DNA of 64,000 nt from Parasphingorhabdus sp. SCSIO 66989 (GCF_032852305.1 NZ_CP136594.1:2269501-2333500), one strand, 5' to 3'. Positions 8,593 to 19,520 are shown, counted from the first letter of the stretch. Notes: generated from the sequence alone by a model not told the origin. Translations and numbers: made by a program.

Positions 8593-10344
8593 GTGGCCGA
8601 AAAAACCGGCGCGGAAATCTTGGTGGAAGCTCTTGTCGATCAGGGTGTCGAAGTGATTTTCGGCTATCCCGGCGGCGCGGTGCTACCCATCTATGATGCC
8701 ATTTTTCAGCATAACAAGCTGCGCCATATTCTTGTCCGCCATGAACAGGGCGCGGCCCATGCCGCGGAAGGCTATGCCCGTGCCACCGGAAAACCCGGCG
8801 TGGTTCTTGTCACCTCCGGCCCCGGTGCGACCAACACCATTACCGGCATCGCCGATGCGTTTATGGATTCAATCCCGATGGTGGTCATCACCGGACAGGT
8901 TCCGACCACGCTGATCGGTACCGACGCCTTTCAGGAAGCCGATACGGTCGGCCTGACCCGCCACTGCACCAAGCATAATTTTCTGGTGAAAGACCCGGCC
9001 AAGCTCGGTGCAAAACTGCATGAGGCATTTTATATCGCCACCAGCGGTCGCCCCGGCCCGGTGGTCGTGGATATCCCGAAAAATGTGCAGGTTGCCAGCG
9101 CCGAGTCCGATGCCAAGCCGGTCACCCAGCACAAGACCTATCGCCCCGCCCATGCGCCCGACCCGCAAGATGTCGATGCGACGCTCGACCTGCTCAAAAA
9201 AGCCAAGTCGCCGATCCTCTATACCGGCGGCGGCATTATCAATAGCGGCCCGGAAGCGAGCGAGCAGCTGCGTCGTCTCGCCAAGCTGACCGGTGCGCCG
9301 GTGACATCGACATTAATGGGTCTTGGTGCATATCCGGCTTCAGAGAAGCAATGGCTAGGCATGTTGGGCATGCACGGCACCTATGAGGCCAATCTGGCGA
9401 TGAACCGCGCCGATCTGATTCTCTGCCTCGGCGCGCGTTTTGATGATCGGGTGACCGGAAGGTTAGATGCCTTTTCGCCCAACTCGACCAAGGTCCATGT
9501 CGATATCGACCGCTCCTCCATCAACAAAAATGTCCGCGTCGACCTTCCGGTGGTTGCCGATGTTGGCGCGTTTATGGAGGCGCTCGCGGACCGCTGGGAT
9601 TCAGAGAATTGCGTGCCGCAAGATTACAGCGAATGGTGGTCGCGCATCAAAGGCTGGCGTGCCCGTGAGTCCCTGTCCTACCCGGAAGACGATAGCGACG
9701 TGATCATGCCCCAACGCGCCATTGCGCAGCTTTATGCAGCAGCCAAAGCGCATGATGCCATCATCACCACCGAAGTTGGCCAACACCAGATGTGGGCAGC
9801 GCAGCATTATCATTTTGAAGGGCCGAATAAATGGCTCACCAGTGGCGGCTTAGGCACCATGGGCTATGGCCTGCCCGCCGCCATCGGTGCGCAACTGGCC
9901 TTCCCTGATGCGCTGGTGATCGACGTCGCTGGCGAAGCCTCAATCCAGATGAATATTCAGGAGCTGGCGACGGCGACCCAGTATAAGCTGCCGGTCAAAA
10001 TCTTCATCCTCAACAATGAATATATGGGCATGGTGCGCCAATGGCAGCAGCTCAACCATGGCAGCCGATATTCGGAAAGCTATTCCGATGCCCTGCCCGA
10101 TTTCGTTGCGCTGGCTGAAGCCTATGGCTGGACCGGTATCCGCATCGAAACGCGCGATGAGTTGGATGATGGTATTGCCCGTATGATCGAAACCGATGGC
10201 CCGGTCATGGTCGATTGCCGCGTCGCCAAACTGGCCAATTGCTTCCCGATGATCCCATCCGGCGCAGCACATACCGAAATCCTGCTGCACAGCGATGATG
10301 ATGTGACCGGCGAGGCCGATGACGAGGCAAAGGCGCTGGTCTGA
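8593..10344 (+). CDS. ilvB: Acetolactate synthase large subunit IlvB
   Basis: Catalytic subunit (about 583 residues) of acetohydroxyacid synthase, first common step of valine, leucine and isoleucine synthesis. The thiamine diphosphate-activating Glu is in [13 protein letters not shown]; the cofactor Mg-binding motif, normally GDG/GDA, reads AGEAS (Glu at about residue 448), and [12 protein letters not shown] follows. The GTG at 8593 is preferred because AGAAGAGG lies 9-10 bases upstream; the ATG at 8572 has no site. Its stop overlaps the ilvN start (TGATG), so both subunits are translationally coupled. Confidence 0.95.
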   Translation: MAEKTGAEILVEALVDQGVEVIFGYPGGAVLPIYDAIFQHNKLRHILVRHEQGAAHAAEGYARATGKPGVVLVTSGPGATNTITGIADAFMDSIPMVVITGQVPTTLIGTDAFQEADTVGLTRHCTKHNFLVKDPAKLGAKLHEAFYIATSGRPGPVVVDIPKNVQVASAESDAKPVTQHKTYRPAHAPDPQDVDATLDLLKKAKSPILYTGGGIINSGPEASEQLRRLAKLTGAPVTSTLMGLGAYPASEKQWLGMLGMHGTYEANLAMNRADLILCLGARFDDRVTGRLDAFSPNSTKVHVDIDRSSINKNVRVDLPVVADVGAFMEALADRWDSENCVPQDYSEWWSRIKGWRARESLSYPEDDSDVIMPQRAIAQLYAAAKAHDAIITTEVGQHQMWAAQHYHFEGPNKWLTSGGLGTMGYGLPAAIGAQLAFPDALVIDVAGEASIQMNIQELATATQYKLPVKIFILNNEYMGMVRQWQQLNHGSRYSESYSDALPDFVALAEAYGWTGIRIETRDELDDGIARMIETDGPVMVDCRVAKLANCFPMIPSGAAHTEILLHSDDDVTGEADDEAKALV

Positions 10345-10859
10345 TGTATATAGAAAAAGAGATCAAAGAACGGCATGTCCTGACCGTTATCGTCGACAAT
10401 GAGGCGGGTATATTGGCGCGTATCGCGGGTATGTTCACCGCGCGCGGCTATAATATTGAGAGCCTGACCGTGGCGGATATCAGCGAAGATCATACGATCA
10501 GCCGTATCACCATTGTCACCAAGGGTCCGCCTGCGGTGATCGAGCAGATCATTGCCCAGCTTGATCGGCTGGTCCCGGTCCATAATGTTTCTGACCTCAC
10601 TGAACGTGGCCCGCATGTGCAGCGCGAGCTTGCACTGGTCAAGGTCGCGGGCGTTGGCGATCATCGTATCGAGGCACTGCGTCTGGCCGATGTCTATCGC
10701 GCCCGCGTTGTTGATGCGACGACGGAGAGCTTTGTCTTCGAGATCACCGGCGGCCCGAGTAAGATCGGGACTTTTATTGACCTTATGCGGCAGGTCGGAC
10801 TGGTCGAGGTTGGTCGCACCGGCGTCGTCGCCATTGCCCGCGGTTCGACTGCCTCATGA
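10344..10859 (+). CDS. ilvN: Acetolactate synthase small (regulatory) subunit IlvN
   Basis: A 171-residue regulatory subunit that stimulates IlvB and confers valine feedback inhibition. The ACT domain occupies about residues 12-85 (HVLTVIVDNEAGILARIAGM, RGYNIESLTV), followed by the conserved C-terminal half with ERELALVKV-like VQRELALVKVAG. Start overlaps the ilvB stop by one base. Its own stop overlaps the next gene by four bases. Confidence 0.95.
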   Translation: MYIEKEIKERHVLTVIVDNEAGILARIAGMFTARGYNIESLTVADISEDHTISRITIVTKGPPAVIEQIIAQLDRLVPVHNVSDLTERGPHVQRELALVKVAGVGDHRIEALRLADVYRARVVDATTESFVFEITGGPSKIGTFIDLMRQVGLVEVGRTGVVAIARGSTAS

Positions 10860-11227
10860 CCGCGATATTGCTGTCCGCTTCAGGCGCATTGATGGTGCTG
10901 CTTGCGCTCTTTCATTCGCTGGCTGGTCACAGGGTGCTGCTCGGACCAGTGCTGGCGGAGCAGCACGGCATGCTGCGCGACGATACTAATCGCGCCATCA
11001 TGCTGTTTGCCTGGCACTCGACCAGTTTCATCATCCTGCTGGTTGCGGCCTATCTGTTTCTGGTCGCAGCCGATGCAGTGATGGTTTACCCGCCGCTGAT
11101 CACATTGATCGGCATGACTTTTTTCGGCCTGGCAATCTTCCATGCGCTCGCAACCAAGCGGCGTCATCCGGGCTGGATCATACTTTCTGCCATCGCCTTT
11201 ACCGCGATTGGTGCCCTGCTTTTTTGA
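10856..11227 (+). CDS. Small integral membrane protein inside the ilv operon
   Basis: A 123-residue protein not recognised as a named family. Four hydrophobic segments are visible, around residues 4-24, 45-70, 76-97 and 104-123, with almost no soluble domain. It begins in an ATGA overlap with ilvN and is followed 29 bases later by ilvC, so it is co-transcribed and probably translationally coupled to the biosynthetic genes. A transport or accessory role for branched-chain metabolism would be speculation. Conserved histidines (FHSLAGH, FHALA) are the only notable polar residues in the membrane segments. Confidence 0.75.
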   Translation: MTAILLSASGALMVLLALFHSLAGHRVLLGPVLAEQHGMLRDDTNRAIMLFAWHSTSFIILLVAAYLFLVAADAVMVYPPLITLIGMTFFGLAIFHALATKRRHPGWIILSAIAFTAIGALLF

Positions 11228-11244
11228 GACAATCGAGACAATAA

Positions 11245-12291
<1,047 letters not shown>

Positions 12292-12294
12292 AAC

Positions 12295-12477
12295 ATCCTC
12301 CCCCTCGGGGGAGGGGAACCAGCATAGCTGGTGGAGGGGCACAGGCCGCATATTCCGGTATTGGCTCTAACGGTCAGATATCTGATCAGACCGTGCATAA
12401 AATCAGATTTTGGAACATGCCGATGGTGCCCCTCTACCGCCTTGGGCGGTCCTCCTCCCCGTTTACGGGGAGGATGA
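12295..12477. repeat. Paired palindromic repeat, family A (copy 1)
   Basis: Two GC-rich palindromic halves in inverted orientation. The left half reads ATCCTCCCCCTCGGGGGAGG followed by GGAACCAGC...GCTGGTGGAGGGGCAC; the right half is its inverse, GTGCCCCTCTACCGCC... ending in CTCCCCGTTTACGGGGAGGAT. The intervening ~75 bases are unique. Such doublets resemble REP/REPIN elements and may also terminate ilvC transcription. Confidence 0.85.
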
Positions 12478-12563
12478 TCTAGACAGATTAGCTGGCAAAT
12501 GCCGCTACGCGCTCCTATGTTACACGGGTTGATAATTCCAACCTGAATAGGAGTCGTGCCCCC

Positions 12564-13190
12564 ATGAAAAAAGCGCTTATCCTTGCCTCACTAATTGTTG
12601 CCACACCGTTGATCGCCCAGTCCGCGCCACAGGTGCCGGGCGCTGTTGATGCCAGCCGCGTCACCGGCGGCACCTATGCCACTGACCCCGGCCATACGCT
12701 AATCGGCTGGCGCGTCAGCCATTTTGGCTTCAACGACTATTTCGGCATTTTCGGTGATGCCACTGGCACGCTGACCATGACGCCGGACAATCTCACCGGA
12801 GCCAAGGTGGATATCACTATCCCTGTCGCCAAGGTCACAACCGCAAGCGAAGGCCTGACAGAGCATCTGCTGCGCCCCGGCAAAGATGGCGGCCCCGCCG
12901 ACTTTTTCGGTCCTGAGCCTAGTGATGCCCGTTTCGTGTCAACCGAGGTTGCCGTTGATGGTACAACAGCCAAGATCACCGGAGACCTGACGCTAAATGG
13001 TGTCACCAAGCCGGTCACGCTGGACACGACATTCACCGGTGCAGGCACCCATCCCTTCAACCAGAAAGAGACCGTGGGCTTTGAAGCCACCACCACGCTC
13101 AAGCGCAGCGATTTTGGTATTAATTATGCCATTCCGTTTGTCAGTGACGAGGTTGAGCTGGATATTTCGGTCGCATTTGAGAAGCAGTAA
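12564..13190 (+). CDS. YceI family periplasmic lipid-binding protein
   Basis: A 208-residue exported protein with a short signal peptide ending around LIAQSA. The rest is the YceI beta-barrel fold: YATDPGHTLIGWRVSHFGFNDYFGIF near the start, LTLNGVTKPVTLDTTF in the middle and RSDFGINYAIPFVSDEVEL at the end are diagnostic. Family members bind isoprenoid or fatty-acid-like ligands in the periplasm; ligand unknown here. Ends at a terminator shared with the convergent YHS-domain gene. Confidence 0.9.
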   Translation: MKKALILASLIVATPLIAQSAPQVPGAVDASRVTGGTYATDPGHTLIGWRVSHFGFNDYFGIFGDATGTLTMTPDNLTGAKVDITIPVAKVTTASEGLTEHLLRPGKDGGPADFFGPEPSDARFVSTEVAVDGTTAKITGDLTLNGVTKPVTLDTTFTGAGTHPFNQKETVGFEATTTLKRSDFGINYAIPFVSDEVELDISVAFEKQ

Positions 13191-13211
13191 CCTGCTGCCA
13201 CTGTGAAACAA

Positions 13212-13247
13212 AAAAAGGGGTGCTGCCATTCGGCAACGCCCCTTTTT
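13212..13247. terminator. Bidirectional intrinsic terminator
   Basis: AAAAAGGGGTGCTGCC pairs with GGCAACGCCCCTTTTT around an ATTC loop. A-tract and T-tract on the two sides let it work for both convergent genes, the YceI gene and the YHS-domain lipoprotein gene. Confidence 0.9.
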
Positions 13248-13261
13248 GCGCTTAACTTGGC

Positions 13262-13810
13262 TTACGCCTTGTAATGCTCGCTGGCATCATGGGTCGGATA
13301 GTTTTCATCACCCTGTTTGATGAACTCATCCTTTTTCGGCTCCCAACGCTTCTGAACATCTTCGTTAAAGTTCAGATAGAGCGTGCCATCGACAATCTCG
13401 TAAACATTCGGATCACCCGGTGCGAGTGCGTTATTGGCACCGATAGCCCAGGCACAATAGCCGCCATAGGCCGGGACATATTTGGCAGGGTCAGCCGCGA
13501 AAGTGCTGGCATTGTCTTCACTGGCAAAGCGATAGTCATAGCCCTGATATTTGACGGTGAATTCTTCGCTGCCTTCCACCGGAACACCGTCACCGACAAA
13601 ATAGGACACCGCATCATAGCCGGACAGCGCCAGCGTATCGCCTTGATTTTCGGTGAAGACGGGGCCGCTTGGTGTACCGCCAAGATCGGTCACCGTGCTT
13701 TCCGCCGCAGCGACGGTTTCGCTGCCGGTTTCCGCCGGTGCTTCAGCAGCGCCACCACAAGCGGCAAGGGCAAGGCTGGCAACAGCCGCGAACAAAATTG
13801 ATTTACGCAT
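13262..13810 (-). CDS. YHS domain-containing lipoprotein
   Basis: A 182-residue lipoprotein; the signal peptide ends in LALAACGG, the Cys being lipidated. After a low-complexity Ala/Glu/Thr linker, the YHS-like domain starts at about GYDAVSYF and includes VKYQGYDYRFAS, AADPAKYVPAYGGYCAWA and a C-terminal WEPKKDEFI. Related YHS proteins are annotated only by domain, often near metal or redox functions. ATG at 13810 is chosen because GGAG lies 8 bases upstream; the ATG at 13816 is only 2 bases from it. Confidence 0.88.
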   Translation of the reverse strand: MRKSILFAAVASLALAACGGAAEAPAETGSETVAAAESTVTDLGGTPSGPVFTENQGDTLALSGYDAVSYFVGDGVPVEGSEEFTVKYQGYDYRFASEDNASTFAADPAKYVPAYGGYCAWAIGANNALAPGDPNVYEIVDGTLYLNFNEDVQKRWEPKKDEFIKQGDENYPTHDASEHYKA

Positions 13811-13947
13811 GATCATAACTCCTTGATGTGTTCTGTCATGGAACTGTTCGGGCGTCGTTGCGCTTGCGTTACACTCTGGCGATAAAAAATTTCACTGATG
13901 GCCCTTTTCATCTTGCAACTGCGGACAGAGTCGGTCACCGTACCCAC

Positions 13948-14001
13948 ATGAAACAGCGCGATCTGCTGCTTATTCCACGACTTCGACGCCCTTGGGCGTA
14001 A
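13948..14001 (+). CDS. Putative leuA leader peptide
   Basis: A 17-residue open reading frame, MKQRDLLLIPRLRRPWA, located 114 bases before leuA. Four of 17 residues are Leu and three are consecutive (CTG CTG CTT), followed by Ile, the composition expected of an attenuator leader that senses charged tRNA-Leu. No strong ribosome binding site is visible. Its stop codon lies at the edge of the attenuator stem. Identification rests on composition, position and the downstream fold, not on homology. Confidence 0.6.
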   Translation: MKQRDLLLIPRLRRPWA

Positions 14002-14049
14002 CTGTCGTCGCGCGCTTTGGCCCGGCGTCACACGCTCAAGGGCTTATTT
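13985..14049 (+). promoter_or_regulatory. Putative transcription attenuator upstream of leuA
   Basis: Two mutually exclusive sets of pairings are visible. GCCCTTGGGCGT (13988-13999) can pair with ACGCTCAAGGGC (14032-14043) over 12 positions with one G-U. Alternatively GCCC (14020-14023) with GGGC (14040-14043) enclosing GCGT-CAC-ACGC forms a compact hairpin followed by TTATTT, a plausible terminator, while GACGCC (13985-13990) can pair with GGCGTC (14024-14029) as antiterminator. The 5' arms overlap the end of the leader reading frame, so ribosome position would choose between folds. Confidence 0.55.
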
Positions 14050-14115
14050 ACCGCATCATGATAACCCGTTCGCAAAGCGTAATGCAGCGCGCATAATGAG
14101 CAGATACTTCGCACC

Positions 14116-15771
14116 ATGTTGAAAGACCCCTCCCAAAAATACCGTCCCTTCCCGACGATTGACTTGCCCGACAGGCAATGGCCGAGCCGCCAGATAACCA
14201 AAGCGCCGCGCTGGCTTTCGACCGATATGCGTGATGGCAATCAGGCGCTTATCGATCCAATGAATGCCGAGAAGAAGCAGCGCTATTTTGATCTGCTGGT
14301 GCAGATCGGGCTGAAAGAGATTGAGGTTGGTTTCCCTTCTGCGGGCGAGACCGAGTTTTCCTTTATTCGCGGGCTGGTCGATAGCGGCAGCATCCCGGAA
14401 GATGTGACAGTGCAGGTGCTGACCCAGTCGCGGCGTGATCTTATCGAACGCAGCTTTGAAAGCCTTGCCGGGGTGCATCGCGCGATCGTCCATCTCTACA
14501 ATGCTGTCTCGCCCGCCTGGCGCGAGATCGTGTTCGGGCTGGATCAGGCCGGCGTGCGCGATATTGCGGTTCAGGGTGCGCAGATCCTGATCGAACAGGC
14601 AGCGCGATACCCCGAAACCGATTGGCGATTTGAATATTCGCCCGAGACCTTCTCCACCGCAGAACTCGATTTCTCGCTGGAAGTCTGCGAAGCGGTGATC
14701 GAAGTCATCCAGCCAACACCCGAGAAACCGCTGATCCTCAACCTGCCCGCCACGGTTGAGGCCGCGACGCCCAATATCTATGCCGACCAGATTGAATGGT
14801 TTTGCAAGCATATCTCCCGCCGCGACAGCGTGATTATCAGCCTGCATCCGCATAATGATCGCGGTTCGGGTATCGCGGCGGCGGAGCTTGGTCTGATGGC
14901 CGGTGCCGACCGGATTGAGGGCTGTCTATTCGGCAATGGCGAACGCACCGGCAATGTCGATCTGGTGACGCTGGCGCTTAATATGTACACCCAGGGCGTC
15001 GATCCGGGGCTGGATTTCTCGGACATGGACGCAATCGTCAAAACCGCCGAGCATTGCAACCAGTTGCCCGTTCCGGCGCGCCATCCTTATGCCGGTGAGC
15101 TGGTGTTTACCGCCTTTTCCGGCAGTCACCAGGATGCGATCAAGAAAGGCTTCTCCGATCAGGAAAAGCGCAATGATCCGCATTGGCGCGTGCCCTACCT
15201 CCCGATTGACCCGGCAGATCTGGGCCGCGATTATGAGGCGGTGATCCGCGTCAATTCGCAAAGCGGCAAAGGCGGTGTCGCCTGGGTGCTGCAGCAGGAT
15301 TATGGCCTGCGCCTGCCGAAAAAGCTGCAAGCGCATTTCAGCCGCGCGGTGCAGAAGCTGGCCGACGATCTGGGTCGCGAACTGCGCACGGATGATATCT
15401 GGCAGTGCTTCAAAACGCATTATCACCTCAATGGCGAGAGCGCGTGGCGGCTGGGCGACTATAAGGAGCAACGCACCGGCAATGACTATATGCTCACCGG
15501 CACGGTTATCAGCCCCAAAGGCGATATCACAATCAGCGGACGCGGCAATGGCCTGATCTCGAGCGCAGTCCACGCGCTGTCTGAAGCGCTGGAGCATGAG
15601 ATCGATATTATCGACTATCGCGAACACGCTATAGGCCACGGTGCGGATGCGAAGGCAGCGGCCTATGTCGAGGTTCTGATTGATGACCAGCGGCATTTTG
15701 GCGTGGGTATCAATGCCGATGTTGCCACAGCATCTCTGGAGGCGCTGTTGAGTGCGTTGAATTCGGCGTAA
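14116..15771 (+). CDS. leuA: 2-isopropylmalate synthase LeuA (long form)
   Basis: First committed step of leucine synthesis: condenses 2-ketoisovalerate with acetyl-CoA. The 551-residue protein belongs to the long LeuA type with an N-terminal extension and a C-terminal regulatory domain. Catalytic motif [10 protein letters not shown] carries Arg39 and Asp40; [18 protein letters not shown] and [20 protein letters not shown] hold metal ligands. The C-terminal part ([16 protein letters not shown]) is the leucine-binding LeuA dimer domain, so feedback control is expected besides the upstream leader. Confidence 0.95.
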   Translation: MLKDPSQKYRPFPTIDLPDRQWPSRQITKAPRWLSTDMRDGNQALIDPMNAEKKQRYFDLLVQIGLKEIEVGFPSAGETEFSFIRGLVDSGSIPEDVTVQVLTQSRRDLIERSFESLAGVHRAIVHLYNAVSPAWREIVFGLDQAGVRDIAVQGAQILIEQAARYPETDWRFEYSPETFSTAELDFSLEVCEAVIEVIQPTPEKPLILNLPATVEAATPNIYADQIEWFCKHISRRDSVIISLHPHNDRGSGIAAAELGLMAGADRIEGCLFGNGERTGNVDLVTLALNMYTQGVDPGLDFSDMDAIVKTAEHCNQLPVPARHPYAGELVFTAFSGSHQDAIKKGFSDQEKRNDPHWRVPYLPIDPADLGRDYEAVIRVNSQSGKGGVAWVLQQDYGLRLPKKLQAHFSRAVQKLADDLGRELRTDDIWQCFKTHYHLNGESAWRLGDYKEQRTGNDYMLTGTVISPKGDITISGRGNGLISSAVHALSEALEHEIDIIDYREHAIGHGADAKAAAYVEVLIDDQRHFGVGINADVATASLEALLSALNSA

Positions 15772-15773
15772 TC

Positions 15774-15974
15774 ATCCTCCCCGGAACGGGGAGGGGGACC
15801 AGCCATAGCCCGAAGGGCGGCGGCTGGTGGAGGGGCACCCTCGGCATAGTGCAAAGCTATAGAAAAATCATGAGCTTCACCTTGTGCGAGGCCATAGACA
15901 TGCACCATCGCATCATGCTGCCTGTGCCCCTCCACCATCCTTCGGATGGTTCCCCTCCCCCAAGGGGGAGGATT
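15774..15974. repeat. Paired palindromic repeat, family A (copy 2)
   Basis: The left half starts ATCCTCCCCGGAACGGGGAG and continues GGGACCAGCC...GGCTGGTGGAGGGGCACCC; the right half is inverted and ends CCCCTCCCCCAAGGGGGAGG. It begins three bases after the leuA stop. Together with the flanks this accounts for most of the 309-base gap before the next gene; the last ~100 bases show no further feature. Confidence 0.85.
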
Positions 15975-16080
15975 TAACCGCGCGCTTAAATCAAATTGAC
16001 CGCACCAGTCAGTACGCTATTAGTGACCCAAACATAGCCTATTCTGGCCTTACAACATAATCGCATATCGGAGAGACCCC

Positions 16081-17076
16081 ATGGCCCTGCCCCCGCTTTT
16101 TGACAATCTGCGCCTTCCCATCATTGGTTCGCCACTGTTTATCGTGTCCGGCCCCGAGCTGGTGATCGCCCAGTGTAAGGCAGGCATTGTCGGCTCTTTC
16201 CCGGCGCTTAACGCACGGCCGCAAAGCCTGCTCGACGAGTGGCTGCACCAGATTACCGAAGAACTGGCCGCGCATAACCGTGATAACCCTGATCGTCCCG
16301 CCGCGCCCTATGCGGTCAATCAGATCGTCCATAAATCCAATGATCGCCTCGATCAGGATATGGCAACCTGCGCCAAATGGCAGGTGCCGATGGTGATTAC
16401 CTCGCTCGGCGCCATCGAGGATTTGAACAAGGCGGTGCACAGCTGGGGCGGCATCACTATGCACGATGTCATCAATGATCGCTTTGCCCGCAAGGCCATC
16501 GATAAAGGCGCAGATGGCCTGATTCCGGTGGCGGCAGGCGCTGGCGGCCATGCCGGCACCACCTCGCCTTTCGGCCTGATGCAGGAAATCCGTGAATGGT
16601 TTGAAGGGCCCGTCGCGCTTTCCGGTTCCATCGGCACCGGTGCCTCTGTCCTCGGCTGTCAAGCCATGGGCGCGGACCTGGGCTATATCGGCTCGGCCTT
16701 TATCGCGACCAAGGAAGCCAATGCCAATCAGGGCTATAAGGAAGGCATTGTTGAAGGCCGCGCTTCGGACATTGTCTATTCCAACCTGTTCACCGGCGTG
16801 CACGGCAACTATCTGCGCCAGTCAATCGAAAATGCGGGCATGGACCCGGATAACCTGCCTGATGGCGACTATAGCACGATGAATTTCGGCTCGGGTGGCA
16901 ATACCGACAAAAAGGCGTGGAAAGACATCTGGGGCAGCGGTCAGGGTATCGGCGCGGTCAAGGAAGTGTTGAGCGTTGCCGATATGGTTGATCGGCTGGA
17001 GCGCGAATATCTTGAGGCCCGGTCGCGCCTAGATGGTATTGTGCGTGAAGGCTGGAAGAACCTGGAAACGGTTTAA
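16081..17076 (+). CDS. Nitronate monooxygenase family protein
   Basis: A 331-residue FMN-dependent TIM-barrel protein of the 2-nitropropane dioxygenase/nitronate monooxygenase group. The N-terminal LRLPIIGSPLFIVSGPELV, the catalytic His in AAGAGGHAGTTSPF, and the phosphate-binding region SGSIGTGASVLGCQAMGADL...YIGSAFIAT match the family. It detoxifies propionate 3-nitronate-like compounds in characterised members; here the substrate is unknown. Flanked on both sides by family A repeats. Confidence 0.88.
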   Translation: MALPPLFDNLRLPIIGSPLFIVSGPELVIAQCKAGIVGSFPALNARPQSLLDEWLHQITEELAAHNRDNPDRPAAPYAVNQIVHKSNDRLDQDMATCAKWQVPMVITSLGAIEDLNKAVHSWGGITMHDVINDRFARKAIDKGADGLIPVAAGAGGHAGTTSPFGLMQEIREWFEGPVALSGSIGTGASVLGCQAMGADLGYIGSAFIATKEANANQGYKEGIVEGRASDIVYSNLFTGVHGNYLRQSIENAGMDPDNLPDGDYSTMNFGSGGNTDKKAWKDIWGSGQGIGAVKEVLSVADMVDRLEREYLEARSRLDGIVREGWKNLETV

Positions 17077-17090
17077 AAACATCCTCCCCC

Positions 17091-17280
17091 TTGGGGGAGG
17101 GGGACCAGCGAAGCCGGTGGAGGGGCACCCTCGGCATAATCCAAACTACGCAGAAAGAAGCATTCTGCCTCTCCCAATCGCCAATAAAGATAACACCATC
17201 AGATCAGGCGGCTTGTGCCCCTCCACCAGCCGCCGCCCTTCGGGCTATGGCTGGTCCCCCTCCCCGTGCCGGGGAGGATT
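17091..17280. repeat. Paired palindromic repeat, family A (copy 3)
   Basis: Left half ATCCTCCCCCTTGGGGGAGG then GGGACCAGCGAAGCCGGTGG; right half inverted, CCACCAGCCGCCGCCC... ending CTCCCCGTGCCGGGGAGGAT. The last two bases of the element form part of the kup stop codon, so the element sits between two convergent genes with no slack on the kup side. Confidence 0.85.
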
Positions 17281-19201
17281 AAATCTCTACCTGGCTGCCC
17301 AGTTCCACCACCCGGTTCGTCGGCAGGCGGAAAAAGTCCATCGGCCCCGCAGAGTTGCGCAGCATCCAGGCAAATATCTTTTCGCGCCAGATTGCCATTT
17401 TCGGCTTTTCTGACGCCAGCAGCGTCTGGCGTGACAGGAAGAAGCTGGTGTGCATCATATCAAATGGCAGGCCGCACTGCTTCACCTGTTTAAGCGCCTT
17501 GGGGATATCGGTTTTCTGCATAAAGCCGAAATGCAGGATCAGGCGATAAAAGCCATTGCCCAAATCATCGACTTCGCACCGCTCGGAGGGCTCGATAAAC
17601 GGCACCTGTTCGATATTTACTGTCAGCACCACGACCCGCTCATGGATCACCTTGTTATGCTTCATATTGTGCAGCAGCGCCGGGGGAACACCAGCGGAAC
17701 TGGATGCCATAAAAATTGCCGTGCCCGGCACCTTAGCGGCGCTGTTCATCGCGGATTTAGCGAAGATTTCGAGCGGTAGTGCGCCATCATCCATATTCTC
17801 GCGCATCACCTTGCGGCCGCGCGACCAGGTGGTGAGCATGGTGAAAGCGATCGCGCCCACCATAAGCGGGAACCAGCCGCCATCTGGCACTTTGGTGAGG
17901 TTGGCGGCGAAATAGGAAAAGTCGACGATAAAGAAGATCGCCAGCATCGGCACCGCATACCAGGCGCGCCATTTCCATACGGCGATAACCAGCACCGCAA
18001 GCAAGCAGGTATCAATGGTCATCGCGCCAGTCACGGCAATACCATAGGCCGAGGCAAGGTTGGACGAGTTACCAAAGGTCAGAACAAGGATGATCACCGC
18101 GCCCATCAGCATCCAGTTGATCACGGGAATATATATCTGCCCGGCCTCTGAAGCGCTGGTATGCTTGATCGACAGTCGTGGGACGAAGCCCAGCTGGATG
18201 GCCTGATGCGTGATCGAGAACGCGCCCGATATTACCGCTTGACTGGCGATAAAGGTGGCTACTGTCGCGAGCAGCACCAGCGGCAAGCGAAGAAATTCCG
18301 GCGCCAGCAGGAAGAACGGATTCTGAATCACTTCCGCCGCTTCCGGGCCGCTCAGCCGGTCGATCATCGCCGCTTGCCCGAAATAGTTGAGCAACAGCGC
18401 CGGCATGACAAAGCCGAACCAGGACAGCCGCATCGGGCCGCGACCGAAATGGCCGATATCGGCGTAAAGCGCCGCTGAACCGGTCACTGCCAGCACCACC
18501 GAGCCCAGCGCCAGAAACGCCTGCCAGCCATCGGCTATAAAGAATTGCACCGCATACCAGGGGTTAAGCGCCAGCAATATACCGGGGTTCTGCGAAATCT
18601 GGATCGCGCCCAACGTGGCGATAACCGAGAAATAGACGATCATGACCGGCGCAAATAGAGCGCCGATCTTGGCGGTACCACGCGACTGCAAAACGAACAG
18701 GAATACCAGCAGCGCCAGCGCAATCGGGATAACCAGAGGCGTCAGGTCGGAATTGACCACCGTCAGGCCCTCAACCGCCGAGAGCACCGAAATAGCGGGC
18801 GTAATCATGCTGTCGCCATAGAACAGCGCGGTGGCGAACACGCCGAGCAGGATCAGCAAAGCCCCATAGCGGCTGCCGCTGACGCTGCGCGAAATCAGCG
18901 CGACAAGTGCCAGTGAACCACCCTGCCCTTTGTTATCGGCGCGCATCAGGATCGTGACATATTGGATCGCCACCACCAGCGTCATCGACCAGAAAATCAG
19001 GCTAACCACGCCAAAGACGTGCAGCTTGTCCAGCGCAAGCTGGTGCGCACCAACAAATGTCTCACGAAAAGCATAAAGCGGGCTTGTGCCGATATCGCCA
19101 AAGACAATACCGATCGCCCCCAGCGCGAGCTTCCACGTCGCACCGTGCTGATCCGGCTGCATATGCCGGGCCGAAAAATCGGCCTTAACTTTGGAAGCCA
19201 T
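17279..19201 (-). CDS. kup: Kup family potassium uptake protein
   Basis: A 640-residue K+/H+ symporter of the KUP/HAK family. The N-terminal hallmark [18 protein letters not shown] is at residues 27-44, followed by about 12 membrane segments (for example [23 protein letters not shown]) and a C-terminal cytosolic part from about residue 470. Length is typical. It takes up potassium at low concentration or low pH. Start at ATG 19201; monocistronic by position. The stop codon abuts a family A repeat. Confidence 0.95.
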   Translation of the reverse strand: MASKVKADFSARHMQPDQHGATWKLALGAIGIVFGDIGTSPLYAFRETFVGAHQLALDKLHVFGVVSLIFWSMTLVVAIQYVTILMRADNKGQGGSLALVALISRSVSGSRYGALLILLGVFATALFYGDSMITPAISVLSAVEGLTVVNSDLTPLVIPIALALLVFLFVLQSRGTAKIGALFAPVMIVYFSVIATLGAIQISQNPGILLALNPWYAVQFFIADGWQAFLALGSVVLAVTGSAALYADIGHFGRGPMRLSWFGFVMPALLLNYFGQAAMIDRLSGPEAAEVIQNPFFLLAPEFLRLPLVLLATVATFIASQAVISGAFSITHQAIQLGFVPRLSIKHTSASEAGQIYIPVINWMLMGAVIILVLTFGNSSNLASAYGIAVTGAMTIDTCLLAVLVIAVWKWRAWYAVPMLAIFFIVDFSYFAANLTKVPDGGWFPLMVGAIAFTMLTTWSRGRKVMRENMDDGALPLEIFAKSAMNSAAKVPGTAIFMASSSAGVPPALLHNMKHNKVIHERVVVLTVNIEQVPFIEPSERCEVDDLGNGFYRLILHFGFMQKTDIPKALKQVKQCGLPFDMMHTSFFLSRQTLLASEKPKMAIWREKIFAWMLRNSAGPMDFFRLPTNRVVELGSQVEI

Positions 19202-19366
19202 AAGCCATTGTCATTGCGTATCAGGGTCTATGGTAAGCGCTTGGGCTTGCCCGTCCCATAATCTCCAGATTAGCGACTCGCTTGGGAATCTGAAACAGGT
19301 GCGCGGAACTATCACTTGCCATGGTGCAGTGCAACAACCCTTAAGCGGAGGTGAATGGATCGATTC

Positions 19367-19516
19367 TCCCCTCCTCTTCAGAGGAGGGGCAGTGAGACTT
19401 AGGGCCGAGAGGCCCTTAGTCGCAGCGGGGTGGTGCAGCGGCACGAGCAGAATTCGCTGGCGAGAGCTCGCCTTCGCCTCGCCACCACCCCAACCCCTCC
19501 TCTGAAGAGGAGGGGC
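19367..19516. repeat. Paired palindromic repeat, family B (copy 1)
   Basis: Outer halves are near-perfect inverted palindromes: CCCCTCCTCTTCAGAGGAGG at the left and CCCCTCCTCTGAAGAGGAGG at the right, enclosing CAGTGAGACTTAGG and GGGGTGGTG/CCACCACCCC arms. It fills most of the 319-base gap between ccmI and kup; 19202-19366 shows nothing else I can name. Confidence 0.85.
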
Positions 19517-19520
19517 TAAC

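Noticed and set aside
14926-15696. A 256-codon minus-strand open frame opposite leuA
   Set aside because: Mirror of leuA codon bias; no family match and no ribosome binding site.
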